Shown: positions 43,415-54,345, counted from the stretch's first letter. The stretch: DNA of 64,000 bases from Catonia carolina (GCA_035578175.1 JAQMRL010000006.1:61420501-61484500), one strand, 5' to 3'. A program made the numbers and translations. The notes: generated by a model from the sequence alone, not told the origin.

Positions 43415-44405
43415 GTAAAAGTTTCAGCCTGGTAGGTTTATTGGTTTTTGAGCAAAATGTACCTTAGTGTTAAAAATCTAAAATTACGGGTAAAGCTAAG
43501 AAACAAGAAGGCACAAAAATCAAAAACAATATGTGCACAAACAAGTAAATTTCCCATCAACAGTTGTTTAGAAAGCTGAACCAACAGCTGAGAGTATTAA
43601 AAACCGTGATGCAGATAAATTAAAAACTAAAATTCTCTTTGCACTAAAATGAGAAGTATAAAATTACAAAAAAATATTCGTTCTTCGTAACATGATAATT
43701 TTTCTGTGTAAACCTGATAAAAACTAAATTTTTTCATAAAAAAATATTTTTTTATCGTAATTTAATGTTTTTCTGGTAGATCTAGGCCTTAACTATTGAA
43801 AAACATAAAAAACCAAAAATTGAAATTTTGAGTTAAAACCATCGTGCTGTCTCTCCAAGTGGAGACAGTAAGCTGGTTTTGACAGAAAATTTTGATTTTT
43901 GGTTTTTGTTTTTCAATAATTTAGACCTAGATCCTAGATGAGTTAAAACCATCGTGCTGTCTCCCCAAGTGGAGACAGTAAGCTGGTTTTGACAGAAAAT
44001 TTTGATTTTTGGTTTTTGTTTTTCAATAATTTAGACCTAGATCTACCAAAAAATTTTAAATTAAGTTAAAAAAATTATTTTAATGAAAAAATTAAGCTTT
44101 TATCAGGTTTATACCCAGAAAAATTATCATGGCACCAAGAATGAATATTTTTCATAATTGTATTGTACTAGTTTCAATACTAGTTAAAGCAAATTTTAGT
44201 TTTTTAAAATATCTGTGTCATTGTATTTAATATTCTCAGTGTTGTTTCAGTTTTCTAACCAACTGTTAATGGGAAATTAACTTGTATGTGTACATTTGAC
44301 TTTTGATTTGTGCCTTTTTATTTTTTGTCTTTTCCCATAAATTTAGATTTTTTACACTTGGGTACAATTTTCACAGAAACCATTAAACCTACCAGGTTAA
44401 AATTT
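43415..44405. repeat. ~1-kb palindrome with a 110-bp central tandem duplication
   Basis: The left arm (from CAGCCTGGTAGGTTTATTGG, 43429) pairs with the right arm (ending AACCATTAAACCTACCAGG, about 44396). Other paired blocks are AATTTCCCATCAACAGTTG with AACTGTTAATGGGAAATTAA, and GGTAGATCTAGGCC with GACCTAGATCTACC. The centre 43831-43940 is repeated at 43941-44050 with almost no change and contains the hairpin TGTCTC..CAAGTGGAGACA. No coding capacity. Confidence 0.8.
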
Positions 44406-44516
44406 TGACTACTATTTCCAACAGTCACTGGAGACTGTGGGAAAGATTGGCGATTCCAATTTCAACATTGGTTGTATAGAGCAATACGCCCTCCACTACT
44501 ATATGTCCTACAAATA

Positions 44517-45088
44517 TAGGGTGATTCAAAAAGAGCGCCGGTTTTGATATATCAAATTAGGAGATTTATTTTATTGAAAAACTGAAAATAAATACATCAA
44601 CAAGTTCATCTTACCTTCCGATTTTATGTATGAAAAATGATGTCATGCATGTGTCCTCCTCTACTGCGCTGGTACGCATCAACTCTGTCCATGAAATTAG
44701 ATATTACTGCACGACAAGTTTCGACTATGTGGGACAAGTTTCCGTATGTGGGGTTTTCTAAACCCCACATGTTGATTTGTCATGTTCGAGTGCTCAGAAA
44801 GCTACTAAAAAATTGAAACTGTATCCGTATCACATACGATTAGTTCTAGAGCTTCAGCCTCCAGATTTAAACAAGAGATTGTTTTAGAATAAAAGACATT
44901 CTGTTCGTAGCACGACCGGAAATGGCACAAAATTTTACACAGCTCAAGGAGAATCAACTCACACTGCCATATCCATACTGGTTGAGTAGGGCTACCAACT
45001 TAGTGTCACAAAACAAAATTTATTTTTTTTAGAAAAATATTACCAGACATTAACAATTGGGTAACAGGACTAAAAAATCACTCTGTAT
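44517..45088 (+). mobile_element. Mariner/Tc1-like deletion derivative
   Basis: Starts AGGGTGATTCAAAAAGAGCG and ends GGACTAAAAAATCACTCT. The right part (GAAACTGTATCCGTATCACA, GCCTCCAGATTTAAACAAG, CGACCGGAAATGGCACAAAA) is shared with the element at 46293-47053. The left part is a different sequence, so the copy is either mosaic or deleted. Confidence 0.55.
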
Positions 45089-45119
45089 TATTTAAATGAC
45101 TTAAATGTATTTATAGTTT

Positions 45120-45470
45120 AACAATATTTTTAATAGTATTTTTGACACACTAGATCTACAGGCTTAGTCCTTTTTAGACGTCTAACTATTACACTGTTAT
45201 CCAACATATGAATTGCTTCAATGTTGATGTGATCATGAAGACGATCTTCATGTCTTTTGGCACACTTACACACTTCTTCTGCTACTGTGTTCACTTGTAA
45301 GTTACGATGGATCTCACTGTTGCGGGCATACCACGGAGCGTTTACAATGTTCCTAAGCACTTTGTTTTGGAACCTTTGGATAATGTTTAAGTTGCTTGTT
45401 TTGGTGCAGCCATCGATCTGCAGGCCATATGTCCATACCGATTTTAGCACTTGCTTATAAAGAAGCAATT
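45120..45470 (-). pseudogene. Jockey-like LINE RT C-terminus
   Basis: Minus-strand frame: LLYKQVLKSVWTYGLQIDG, IIQRFQNKVLRNIVNAPWYA, EIHRNLQVNTVAEEV, then YEDRL-type HEDRLHDHINIEA and VRRLKRTKPVDL, ending with a stop at 45130. The order matches jockey LINE C-termini (W.YG.QLWG, RFQ.K.LR.I.NAPWYV). 5'-truncated. Confidence 0.8.
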
Positions 45471-45713
45471 ATTTATTAAAATGATTAAAATTATAAATAA
45501 TTAATCATTAAATTAAATATTGTTAAATAATTTAATAACTTTCAACAAATTTATAAAGTTTAACGTTAACTTGAAAAAGAAAAAATACTTTAACGTTAAC
45601 TTGAAAAATATTTATATAGGATTTTTTAAAATATTTTCCCATTTTTATCGTTAAAAATACTGTAAGATTACATACGAAATATCCATTATATTTATTAATA
45701 ATGGAAAAGACAT

Positions 45714-45830
45714 ATACTTTTATTCAGATTTGAATACTACACTGTGGTTTACTTTGATGGTTGGGGTTCAATTAACTACATGTTCTCAGGAATGGTCAGC
45801 CTAAGTCTGTACAAGAATTCACATCATACA
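45714..45830 (+). repeat. Family C SINE body fragment
   Basis: ATTTGAATACTACACTGTGG to AGCCTAAGTCTGTACAAGAA; the tRNA-derived head is missing. Just after it, GCTAATGCAGACCGTGAGAA (45881-45900) resembles the tail of family F. Confidence 0.65.
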
Positions 45831-46067
45831 TAATGAAGCACCTGATTTTTTTGTTACATCCTACTGTTTTGAAATTACTGCTAATGCAGACCGTGAGAAG
45901 GATGATAGATGAAAATTCCATGAAGCAAAATGGAAAAATGATTTTCTACTACATTCCATTTCTCAGAATTCTTTTTCAAAACATCTCATTTATCGTAATT
46001 CATTATCCATGTTTAACACACTTTATGCCTTACAGTACACAATTTCTTAACAATGAATACAACCTAT

Positions 46068-46140
46068 ACAAAAAAGTCTGATGTGAAACCCTCACACAAC
46101 TTTCTTTTGCCAATGTAAAAATGTTACCTTTCTTTAATTA
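46068..46140 (-). mobile_element. Family A right-end scrap
   Basis: AAAAAGTCTGATGTGAAACC + CTCACACAACTTTCTTTTGCC is the terminal hairpin end of family A; little of the body remains. Confidence 0.6.
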
Positions 46141-46292
46141 GTGAACAATGTAAAATGAAAAACATAATGTAATTTTAGTCATGGGTGAACGATTTGAATC
46201 ATGAGCGACCAATAGTGCACATATTGAATTTTATTAGTTACATAAAAAAACTGTTTGAGAAAACAAATTTTATAAAATATCATCTGTAAGTT

Positions 46293-47053
46293 CAGAGTGA
46301 TTTTTTAGTCCTGTTATCCAATTTCTAAGTGGGAAATTTTGTTTTTTGACACGAAGTTGGTAGCCCTACTCAACCAGTGTAGATATGGCAATGTGAGTTG
46401 ATTCTCCTTTAGCTGTGTAAAATTTTGTGCCGTTTCCAGTCGTGTTATGAACAGAATGTCTTTTACCCTAGAACAATCGCTTGTTTAAATCTGGAGGCTG
46501 AAGATCTTAGACTAATCGTACGCGATACAGATACAATTTGTAATTTTTGAGCAGCTCTCTTAACACTCGAATACGACAAACCAACTTGCGAGTAAAGTTT
46601 TCTTAAATTTTTCTGTGGAGAATTGAGCAATCTTGATTTCACATTCTCTAAAAACATCATCTATCAAGAGAGTTGGTCGACCACTCCATTTTCTGTCGCA
46701 AAAACTACCTGTCTCTCGAAATCAGTTTGTTAACCTAAAAATTGAAATTTTTCCTGGTGGAGGAACAGAAACAAATTTAATTTTAAATGATTTTTTTACA
46801 CTTGCGTACAATTTTGTAGCAAAATATTGTTCAAGAATGAAAACTCGTCAGTCTTTGGTAAAAGACATTCTGTTCGTAACACGACCGGAAATGGCACAAA
46901 ATTTTACGCTGCTCAAGGAGAATCAACCCACACTGCCATATCTATATCAGTTGAGTACGGCTACCAACTTTGATTCATAAAACAAATTTCCCTTTCTTAG
47001 AAAAAAAATACCAGACATTAAAAATTGTGTAACTGGACTAAAAAAATCTTTCA
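46293..47053 (-). mobile_element. Mariner/Tc1-like element with ~170-bp inverted ends
   Basis: The ends pair over about 170 bases (GAGTGATTTTTTAGTCCTG with AACTGGACTAAAAAAATC; AGTTGGTAGCCCTACTCAAC with TTGAGTACGGCTACCAAC). The minus-strand frame 46660..46463 encodes ENVKSRLLNSPQKNLRKLYS + QVGLSYSSVKRAAQKLQI, the first helix-turn-helix of an IS630/Tc1/mariner-group transposase. The DDE domain is absent, so it is nonautonomous. Confidence 0.7.
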
Positions 47054-47568
47054 TTTCATTCATGTTTAAAACCCTCATTCTTTTTTTTTTTTTGAAGAAT
47101 GAAACATTTTTAAAAGTTTATGGTGGTAAATTTATAATATGGTAATTTGTTAGGAAAATTTAGAATTTGAAACAAAACATTAAATTGATCAGGGTTTCTA
47201 AACATATTCCCAGTTCTATTATACGGTACTATAGTTTTTACTTTAAAATTAATATCCTTTTGAATTTTGATTACCTAAGACAAGAACTGAATTAATTATT
47301 ATCGTAAAACATTCTAAAGATTCAGAAACTTAATTAAACAAAGTACTGATGCATAAGACAAGAACCTACCATACTTAAAATACATAACTTAAATATTTTA
47401 TAACAAACACTTTCAACTTGAAACTTTATCATGCATGCAATTTAGGGATCGCCTCAGAATTCTATTTTAAAATATTTGTGTGTAAAATATACCAATAGTC
47501 CTACACTTTAAAAACGTTAATCAAGAAAAAATTATTGTTTTTTTTCTTTCTCTTTCGATGAGAAAACA
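47054..47568. other. Unassigned AT-rich spacer
   Basis: No recognised content. Confidence 0.4.
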
Positions 47569-49110
47569 AAAATCTAAAACTAGTGTAAAACACTCACATG
47601 ACTTTCACTTTCAATGTAAATAATGAACATCTAACTTATGTTTACTTATAAGTAAACAATGTAAATTGAAAACCAACCTAATTTTAATCATGACTGAATG
47701 ACGCAAAATGAAAATCAACCTCTGTAGAACATAAAAATATGAAAAATCACTAATTAACGCTAAACTAGGCTAGTAAAAATTGTAGGTTTTTTTATTACCT
47801 ATAATTTTTAATAAGTTCCCTTTTGCCCTAAAATGCATATTAAGGTCATAATTTTTAAAAAATTCATTTTTTACCACAAGTGCACACCTCCCAAGAATTT
47901 CAAAAGATTACCCTATTTGCTGAAATTAAAAAATCTGGTGTGAAACACTCACACAACTTTCTCTTGCCAATGCAAATAAAATAAAACATTAGAAATAAAC
48001 AAAAAACTAACCTCAATGAACAACTTAATTTTAATCATGAGTGAAAGACGCAAAATGAAAATCAACCTCATTTTGGCTTAAAAATACGGAAAATCACTCT
48101 TTCACGCTAAACTAGGCTCTGTAGAGAAAACTGCTTTAAATAAAAGTTGCCGATCTTTTAAGTTCCTATAAATTTGATTATATAGACATTTTCGTAAAAT
48201 GTATACTAAGGCCGAAATCTTAAAAAAAACGATTTTTTACGTTTTCGTGAGGAAAAATCTGAAAATCGCTATTTACCGCTAAACTAACCGTTAAACAAAA
48301 AAATGTTTGATATAAAAGTTGTAGAATTTTAAATACTCTACAACTTTGGCCATGTACATTTCTGCGCTAAAATCGATATTAAAGCCGCAATCTTTAAAAA
48401 ACATTTTTTTTTAGGGAAAAACAGCCTCACACAGTACCATCCTGTAGAGCATAACAAATTTGGTAAACCAGGCGATTTAAAAAAAAAGCATAGGACCAGT
48501 TTTTGAGAAAATCGCAAAAAAGTGAAAAATTACACGAATAAACTACTACTTCCGGTTGACCGATTTTGATGAAAAAGTTCGTGTCCTATCCGGTAGAGGT
48601 ATGTAACTCAAGTTTCAAGTTCGCACGATGTTCCGTTTTTGAGATATTCTGTATACACATACACACAGACCAATCGCTAAAAACATGTTTTTTGAGTTCA
48701 GCGTGTCTGAAAACGTGTAGATCCGGTGAAAAATCGATTTCGAAAAATCGATATGAAAACAATACTTTCTTTCCTATATATTCATATAGGCAAGAAAAAG
48801 TAAAAATGTAGTAAATGAGAAGATTTCAAAAAAACCATAGGAGCCATTTTTGAGAAAATCGGAAAAAGTGAAAATTCACACGAATTAACTACTAATTCCG
48901 GTTGACCGATTTTGATGAAAATATATGTCGGGTCCCGTTTAAGTGTAGGTTCAAAGTTTGAACTTAGTACGCTATTCCGTTCTTGTGATATGTTGTTCAC
49001 ACTCAGACCAATCACTACAACATGTTTTTTTGGATTCAAGGGGCCTGAAAATTGGATTTCCTCTGAAAACTCGATTTCTCACATTTATCGTATAATTTTT
49101 ACAGTTGTAA
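47569..49110 (-). mobile_element. Family A element split by a younger family A element
   Basis: The outer copy runs 47569-47927 (AAAATCTAAAACTAGTGTAA to ACCCTATTTGCTGAAATT) and resumes at about 48807 (GTAGTAAATGAGAAGATTTC) to the left-end text GATTTCTCACATTTATCG near 49100. The outer copy is more diverged from the family consensus than the inner one. Confidence 0.7.
47928..48806 (-). mobile_element. Family A element, inserted copy
   Basis: Complete: AAAAAATCTGGTGTGAAACA to TTCATATAGGCAAGAAAAAG + TAAAAAT. Both inverted ends intact, short ACACATACACACAGACC in the TG position. Confidence 0.75.
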
Positions 49111-49154
49111 ATTAAGAGTGAGAGAGGGGAGTGGGAGGGGGAAATTGATATATG

Positions 49155-49260
49155 TTTTCCAGGTGGTCACCATATAAAGTCACTCGCTAAACCGTTGTTA
49201 CTTCACAGTCAGAAACTACTTTCTACTAATTGATTTTCTGGGCTGGCAGTAGGTGAGTCA
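49155..49260 (-). repeat. Family E fragment
   Basis: GGTGGTCACCATATAAAGTC + ACTCGCTAAACCGTTGTTAC and TTCTGGGCTGGC correspond to the centre of family E. Confidence 0.6.
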
Positions 49261-49330
49261 CACCCATTCAACATGCTCTCACACGGGAATCAATCTATAA
49301 ACAATATTTCTTGGCTTCAAGAGTTGTTGC

Positions 49331-49690
49331 TGTTTAGGTCATCAGCCTAGGCTGGTTTAAACCTGTAGAGGTTTTACTAAGTAAAACGAGAAGTGAGGTG
49401 GTTTACCATGCCTTTTTCACTGAGTGGAAAAGTATGCTTATCAGCATGCCGGGCCCTCTGAAAAACACATATTTTCCACTCTGTAAATGACCACTTCATT
49501 CACCACAGGGTCTGGCTGTATAATGAAATTCATTACTTTCAGAGAGATTACTTTGATTAGTGTCTTTTACACCTCTACATCTTTTGTTCTTAAATGATTC
49601 AGTCATTTAATTGGCTGACCATGTGATAAAAAAACAGAAATATTTATTTTAGCCCTGCAACGAACAGATTGAGTGTAAATAATTTGAGAC
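49331..49690 (-). repeat. Family B SINE-like repeat
   Basis: TGTTTAGGTCATCAGCCTAG to CAGATTGAGTGTAAATAATT; lacks the final ~25 bases of the 5' end. Confidence 0.75.
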
Positions 49691-50392
49691 TATAACTTCA
49701 AGAGTAATGAAACATAAATATCAGTTACCTAATTGCAATATTAAACTAGTCAATAATACAAATAGAGCGCGATAGAGTAAGAACATTTAACTTAGCATAA
49801 CATATTGCGTCAATTAATAAAAACTATAATGATTTCTTGATTGAGATGTAAAAACATGGAGATAAAGCACGCAAAACATGTTCACGTGAATGACCTATTA
49901 ATGGATAAATGCATCAGTTAACCCATTACATTGGAAACACATTCCGAACTCGTTCAGTTCTTTCAAATGAGTCACAACTGAATTGTAGACAAAACACGGA
50001 AAGTATTTTATAGGCTAGAAATACGGCATCTGCCAACTATACTTAGTATGTGCCAGTTAAACGTTGCCAGATGTCAAATCTTTCTCGTTGTTTAATACAA
50101 ATCGTCTTAAAAATATAAAAGCTTAAATATGCAACTTTATGATTTATGGTGAAATTAATTTACATAGTTTTATGATTTATGAAGTACAGAATTTATTATT
50201 TACATTAAAAACATTTTTACTTTCTCCTGCCCTATATGTAGGCTTACCATAATTTCTGGACTCTATCCCAGATATTTTTTTTGAAAGAGGATATTTTTTT
50301 TAGTAAATAACATGGGTTTACAATTAATTTCTATAATTATTATTTTTAGAATAAAATGTGAACTAAAAGTAGCCATAAAACCATCCAAACAT
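49691..50392. other. Unassigned region; possible 3' UTR of the 50393-50515 exon
   Basis: TTTATT at about 50191-50197 is AATAAA on the minus strand, about 200 bases after that exon's stop. TTTTTACTTTCTCCTGCCC at 50214-50233 is a family A end scrap. Confidence 0.35.
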
Positions 50393-50515
50393 TTACTTAG
50401 AACTTGATCCTGCAAGTACAGGATCTGTACCATCGGGTTCTTTTTCTTGTCCTGGAATTGGATGAGTGTGATATTTTTCAGATGATAGTACTTTTCCAAG
50501 GCACATCTTATAAGT
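50393..50515 (-). CDS. Candidate C-terminal exon, unknown protein
   Basis: After an AAATTTAG acceptor (minus strand, 50516-50517) a 41-codon frame reads TYKMCLGKVLSSEKYHTHPI, PGQEKEPDGTDPVLAG, SSSK and TAA (50395..50393). The Pro/Gly/Asp-rich, polar text with a broad amino-acid mix looks like a real protein end, unlike the Lys/Phe/Asn-rich random frames around it. No partner exon was found. It could be an exon of a large gene beyond the window or a retrotransposed fragment. Confidence 0.33.
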   Translation of the reverse strand, partial: TYKMCLGKVLSSEKYHTHPIPGQEKEPDGTDPVLAGSSSK

Positions 50516-50596
50516 CTAAATTTTTTCATAAAAGTCTGGACAAGACATCTTTGAATTAACTTTTAATGGTCTTGCATTGCTGTATTCAATGTTGTT

Positions 50597-50725
50597 GTTG
50601 TTTAGGTCAACAGCCAAAAGGCTGGTTTGAACTTCTAGAGGTTTTACTAATTAAAAACAAGGAGTGAGGTGGTTTACTATTGCCTTCCTCACTCAGTTGA
50701 AAGAGTACGCTTATCAGCATGCCAG
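50597..50725 (-). repeat. Family B 3' fragment
   Basis: GTTGTTGTTTAGGTCAACAGC to CTTATCAGCATGCCAGGCCC. The GTTGTT start is the AAC tail. Confidence 0.7.
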
Positions 50726-50867
50726 GCCCTCCAAACAAATTAAGAGAGTGGTCTACAAATTAAGAGTTCTTAGGAACGGCCTCCGGGTCTATGCCTTCTG
50801 GCGACCAATCGGAGGGGAGATGTTGGGAGAAATGCCAGCAAACCAATTACCAATATACGCATAGCGA

Positions 50868-50990
50868 AAAAAAGTATTGTTTTCATGTCAATTTTTCGAA
50901 ATTGAATTTTCACTGGATATACACATTTTCAGGCCTCCTGAACAAAAAAAAGCACATTTTTAGCGATTAGTGTCAGAGTGTGTCTGTGTA
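50868..50990 (+). mobile_element. Family A left-half scrap
   Basis: AAAGTATTGTTTTCATGTCA to TAGCGATTAGTGTCAGAGTG, ending in the TG region; both termini missing. Confidence 0.65.
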
Positions 50991-51810
50991 TCCAAAATTT
51001 AAAAACTTGGATTTTGTCAATATAATTTTTTAGCGGTCATAATATATAATGTTTGAAATATTTCATTATATTACTACTAGAGTCTACTAATAATTGTTTA
51101 AAATGTTTGTAATTTACATTATAAACTATAACTTATATACACACAATAAAGTTTATTATTTATTTTTTTAGTTTAGTTTATTTATAAATATTAATTTTCA
51201 TAGCGTATTATTGTACAAAATATTTGAACCCTTTGAGCTTACAGTAAATGTGCAAATATCAGTAAAATCATTGACTTTTTTTAACATAAAGGCGTAAGTT
51301 AATGTTTACTGCCGTGTAATGACTAAACTAAAAATAGGGATTGTGTACTCTTTAGCATAGCAAGTATGTACATAAGACAGAAACATGCAACGTAACTAAT
51401 ACATCTTTAACAAACTAAGTACTTCATGTAAAACTAACAAGAAAATTTATTTTAATTGCTAGTGCATGTTATACTTATTACATGAAAGAAAATATTATCC
51501 CAACAATGTTGTAAAAATAATAATATAATTTCTCAAAAGAAATATATTTATTTACATTGTATAAAGAAAGTTTATAAATAAGTGAACCTTATGACCGCAT
51601 CAGTAGTTCAGTTGGTAATGTTGAATACCATATACATGATTTCAGGATGAATTCCCAGCTAGTATCTTTGAATTTTAACAAGTTAATTCGCATTGTTCCA
51701 ACTAATCAAATACGTCCTATTAATGATCAACCGGCTTAAAGTTAAACAAGGCATCCTCGTCAATCAACTGATAAAATTTGCTTTCAATCGTAAACCTATA
51801 CTGTTTCTTA
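50991..51810. other. Unassigned AT-rich region with a tRNA-like scrap
   Basis: AGTAGTTCAGTTGGTAATG with GAATTCCCAGCTAGTATC at 51600-51668 has weak tRNA-like A/B box spacing, probably a decayed SINE. Otherwise nothing recognised. Confidence 0.35.
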
Positions 51811-52016
51811 GGCCGGCTATAGACGGGCAGATTAGAGCAGTCGAAGTCGATAGCAAGTCTACAGTCAACGTGCAGTCGACTTGCTGCCGGTTTTGACTGC
51901 AACTCGACTGCTCCAAGCTGTTTCTATACAGTACTTGCTGCTGGGCCAACCGCAAGTCAACTGATCCAAGCTGAAGTCCCTTCTAGAAAATTTTAAACAA
52001 GGTATTCATTTGTAAG

Positions 52017-52160
52017 ATGGATTTCGAGGAGGACGTATTTCTTCTTCTGCTATTACGTAAACGAAGACGTAGAAAACGCCGCAGTAAATGGGTGCATCCA
52101 ATTTTACAATTAAGAAAACAGTATGGACAATTTTATACCTTGTATTCTCAACTTCGATAA
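52017..52160 (+). pseudogene. PIF/Harbinger transposase N-terminal remnant
   Basis: ATG opens MDFEEDVFLLLLLRKRRRRK + RRSKWVHPIL, then stops at 52160. The acidic start, poly-Leu and poly-Arg run, and WVHPI are the hallmark start of animal Harbinger transposases (WVHPIL). Everything after about 35 residues, including the DDE domain, is gone. Confidence 0.75.
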
Positions 52161-52374
52161 GATCGACAAAAAGTGTGTGTGAAGTTACCAATTTCATTTT
52201 TTCTTTTACTGTTTTCTCATTTAAATCTGGTACAAACTTTTCATATAGAGCCGCCCCAGCGTTGGGTTTCTTTACTTTGTCACTGTTTAATTCACTTTTA
52301 CAATTCCAAATACACGCATAGTTCTTTACTTCAAAAATGAATAACTCTACATCGAAATTTTCAACAATAGACAT
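52100..52374 (-). pseudogene. MADF (Myb/SANT-like) accessory protein remnant of the Harbinger element
   Basis: ATG at 52374..52372 opens MSIVENFDVELFIFEVKNYA + CIWNCKSELNSDKVKK, then ALYEKFVPDL..EKTVKEK. This follows the MADF pattern (hydrophobic helix, LWN, D..K...W, F). In Harbinger elements such a DNA-binding partner helps the transposase reach the nucleus. Here the third helix is eroded (VTSHTLFVDLIEVEN is not MADF) and the frame runs into the deletion junction. Confidence 0.55.
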
Positions 52375-52984
52375 TTTTCAACATGAATAAGCGTGTGAAT
52401 CAAAGGGCAACCCGAGACTGTTCACTGCCAAAGTTGCACTGGTTATGAGCTGTCGACGCGGACTATTAGGAGCGGTCTGTGTATTGCCGATCAACAGCTC
52501 TCTGTTGCAGTCAGCAAATGGGCGAAATTCAACTGCAAGTCGATTAAAGCTTTTGGTTTCGACCGCAAGCCGACTACTCAAAATGTCCTTGTATTGCAAA
52601 GGTAATTTTTGTATAGAAAATTAATCTGCCCAACTTCCGCAGCTTGTAGCTGTCGACCTCAACTGCTCTAAGCTGCCCGTCGATTGCTCGGCGAGAAAAT
52701 TTCTGTGGTCACAAAATTACAAAATACGGAAAAATTCCTTGCGGTCCGTTTTCTTGGTAAAAAGGAATCATTAAAACGCAAAAATTTATAAAATAATGTA
52801 ATAATAATTAAAAATAAACCGCACTGGGATGTCCGTATAGACACACTTTTAATATTCGTTCTAAAATTCTCAGCAGCAGGTAATTAACTAAAGAAGACCT
52901 TTACCGGGTAGTGCTTTTAGGATCGGTCTAAATTCCTGAACAGCATTTAATAACACTGACAATGTACCGACGAGAGTAATTTTT

Positions 52985-53148
52985 TTCTGTTTTATGTTTG
53001 TTTTACAATTAATGCTAATCCAGACGGTGAGAAGAAAGACAGATGATGATGGGAGATGAAAAAATGGCAGACATGACTGGCAATCGAACCCGAGACCCCA
53101 GCGTAGAAGCCAGTTGTGCTAACCACTAAGCCAACGGGCCGGGCTCGA
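52985..53148 (-). repeat. Family F tRNA-like SINE
   Basis: Minus strand: GCCCGGCCCGTTGGCTTAGTGG + TTAGCACAACTGG with A box, GGTCTCGGGTTCGATTGCC with B box, then TTTTTTCATCTCCCATCATC and CTCACCGTCTGGATTAGC. It is a tRNA-derived SINE, not a tRNA: no acceptor-stem pairing and a body follows. Confidence 0.65.
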
Positions 53149-53319
53149 TTCAATAAAATAAAATAAATTGGCAGGTGACCCCAATTGGCATCACCTGCCC
53201 CAACTTATTAAATATGATCCCTCCATATCCTTCTCTGTTTACTGATTTTGGTATTCAATGCTTGGATTCCCAGCTCTGCTCAAATATTTTTATTCCGAAT
53301 CCTGTCAAATCTGGAACAA

Positions 53320-53680
53320 TCTTTGACAGCACGAAGGAATCTGATTTCTACTACGTGCAGTCTATTTTCCTCATATATTTGAACCTATGGTACGAATTTC
53401 ACTTCCATAAGCCTATATGGGAACAGCCAATGCCTTCTTCTAGGTTGCTATACGTTCCAGATGTTGGCCACCATGTTTATAATCTGAACTTTATCCACTG
53501 CTGCTGGAAACAGCTTTGTTATCGTTTTCGAGTACTTTATTCTCAAATTTTTCAACTAGGAAATACGAGTACGTCTTTTCCCCACGCTACGTTGTCCAGC
53601 TATTTTTCCTTGCAGTATAGATTGCAGCAACCCATATCTTTTATCGTTGCGCATTATAAGTACCAAATGCTCCATTATTA
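53320..53680 (-). pseudogene. LINE 3'-terminal coding remnant
   Basis: Minus strand: KRYGLLQSILQGKIAGQRSV + GKRRTRIS, LKNLRIKYSKTITKLFPAAV + DKVQIINMVANIWN. This is the common C-terminus of RTE/jockey-type LINEs (GKI.GKRG.GRRR.SWLKNLR.W....T..LFRAA.DK..IA.M.AN.R). The + strand frame of 173 codons here is its antisense shadow. Confidence 0.7.
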
Positions 53681-53738
53681 TATTTATATTTATTAATTGA
53701 ATTATTTATTTAATTTATATTTTAAATTATATAATTAT

Positions 53739-54345
53739 AATTGATGAAGAAGACAAAGGTATTGGCATTTAGGGGGAAGGAGCCAGTCAGAAGTAAAATT
53801 GTTATAGATAATAATATTTTGGAACAGATCTCCCACTTTCAGTATCTAGGTTGCAACATTACATACCAACAGGATAAAGATGCTTACAATAAGATGCACC
53901 GATTTCAGCAAATATGCGGAACTATCCATCGCACTTTTAAAAATAGCACCAGCAAAAACACGAGGGTGAGATTTTATAAAACATTAGCAGTGCCGACTCT
54001 ACTCTATGCCAGTGAAACTTCGGTGCTATCAAAGCGAAAGGAGAGTAGACTGCAAGCATCTGAAATGAAATTTGTTCGACATAGGTGTAGTAGAGAAGAT
54101 CGTTACAGGAATACCGAGATAAGGAAAGAACTCAACATCTTCTCTATAAACAACAAGGTAGCCCAGAATAGAATGCAGTTGTTAGAGCATGTAAACAGAA
54201 TGCGGGAGGATAGGATACCTAAGCAGACACTGGGCTATAAGCCGGAGGGCAGGAGAGAAAGAGGACGCCCGAGAAAGAGATGGGCAGATTTGAGAGGTTC
54301 GGAACAGGCAAAGAAGCCTAATCCTTGAAAGGCAGAAGAAGAAGA
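53739..54345 (+). pseudogene. RTE/jockey-type LINE RT C-terminus, 195 codons open
   Basis: KKTKVLAFRGKEPVRSKIVI, then ISHFQYLGCNITYQQDKD, VRFYKTLAVPTLLYASETSV, MKFVRHRCSREDRYRN, INNKVAQNRMQLLEHVNRM + RED and GYKPEGRRERGRPRKRWADL, ending at 54328 with a GAAGAAGAAGAAG tail. This is the region after the FADD motif, with a typical RPRKRW C-terminus. The polymerase core is missing, so it is a 5'-truncated copy, but the frame is intact. Confidence 0.85.

Larger units (their letters stand above)
51811..52695. mobile_element. PIF/Harbinger relic with both gene remnants
   Basis: Ends: GGCCGGCTATAGACGGGCAG + ATTAGAGCAGTCGA at 51811, and its inverse TCAACTGCTCTAAGCTGCCC + GTCGATTGCTCGGCG ending about 52693. 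TTA precedes the left end, as in PIF target sites. Subterminal repeats of the type CAAGTCGACTGCTCC occur at both ends. Between them lie the start of a transposase (+) and a MADF protein (-), with the middle deleted. Confidence 0.75.

Noticed and set aside
53175..53696. 173-codon + strand frame
   Set aside because: The opposite strand encodes a recognisable LINE C-terminus (GKIAGQRSVGKRR..LKNLR..AAVDK), so the + frame is an antisense shadow.
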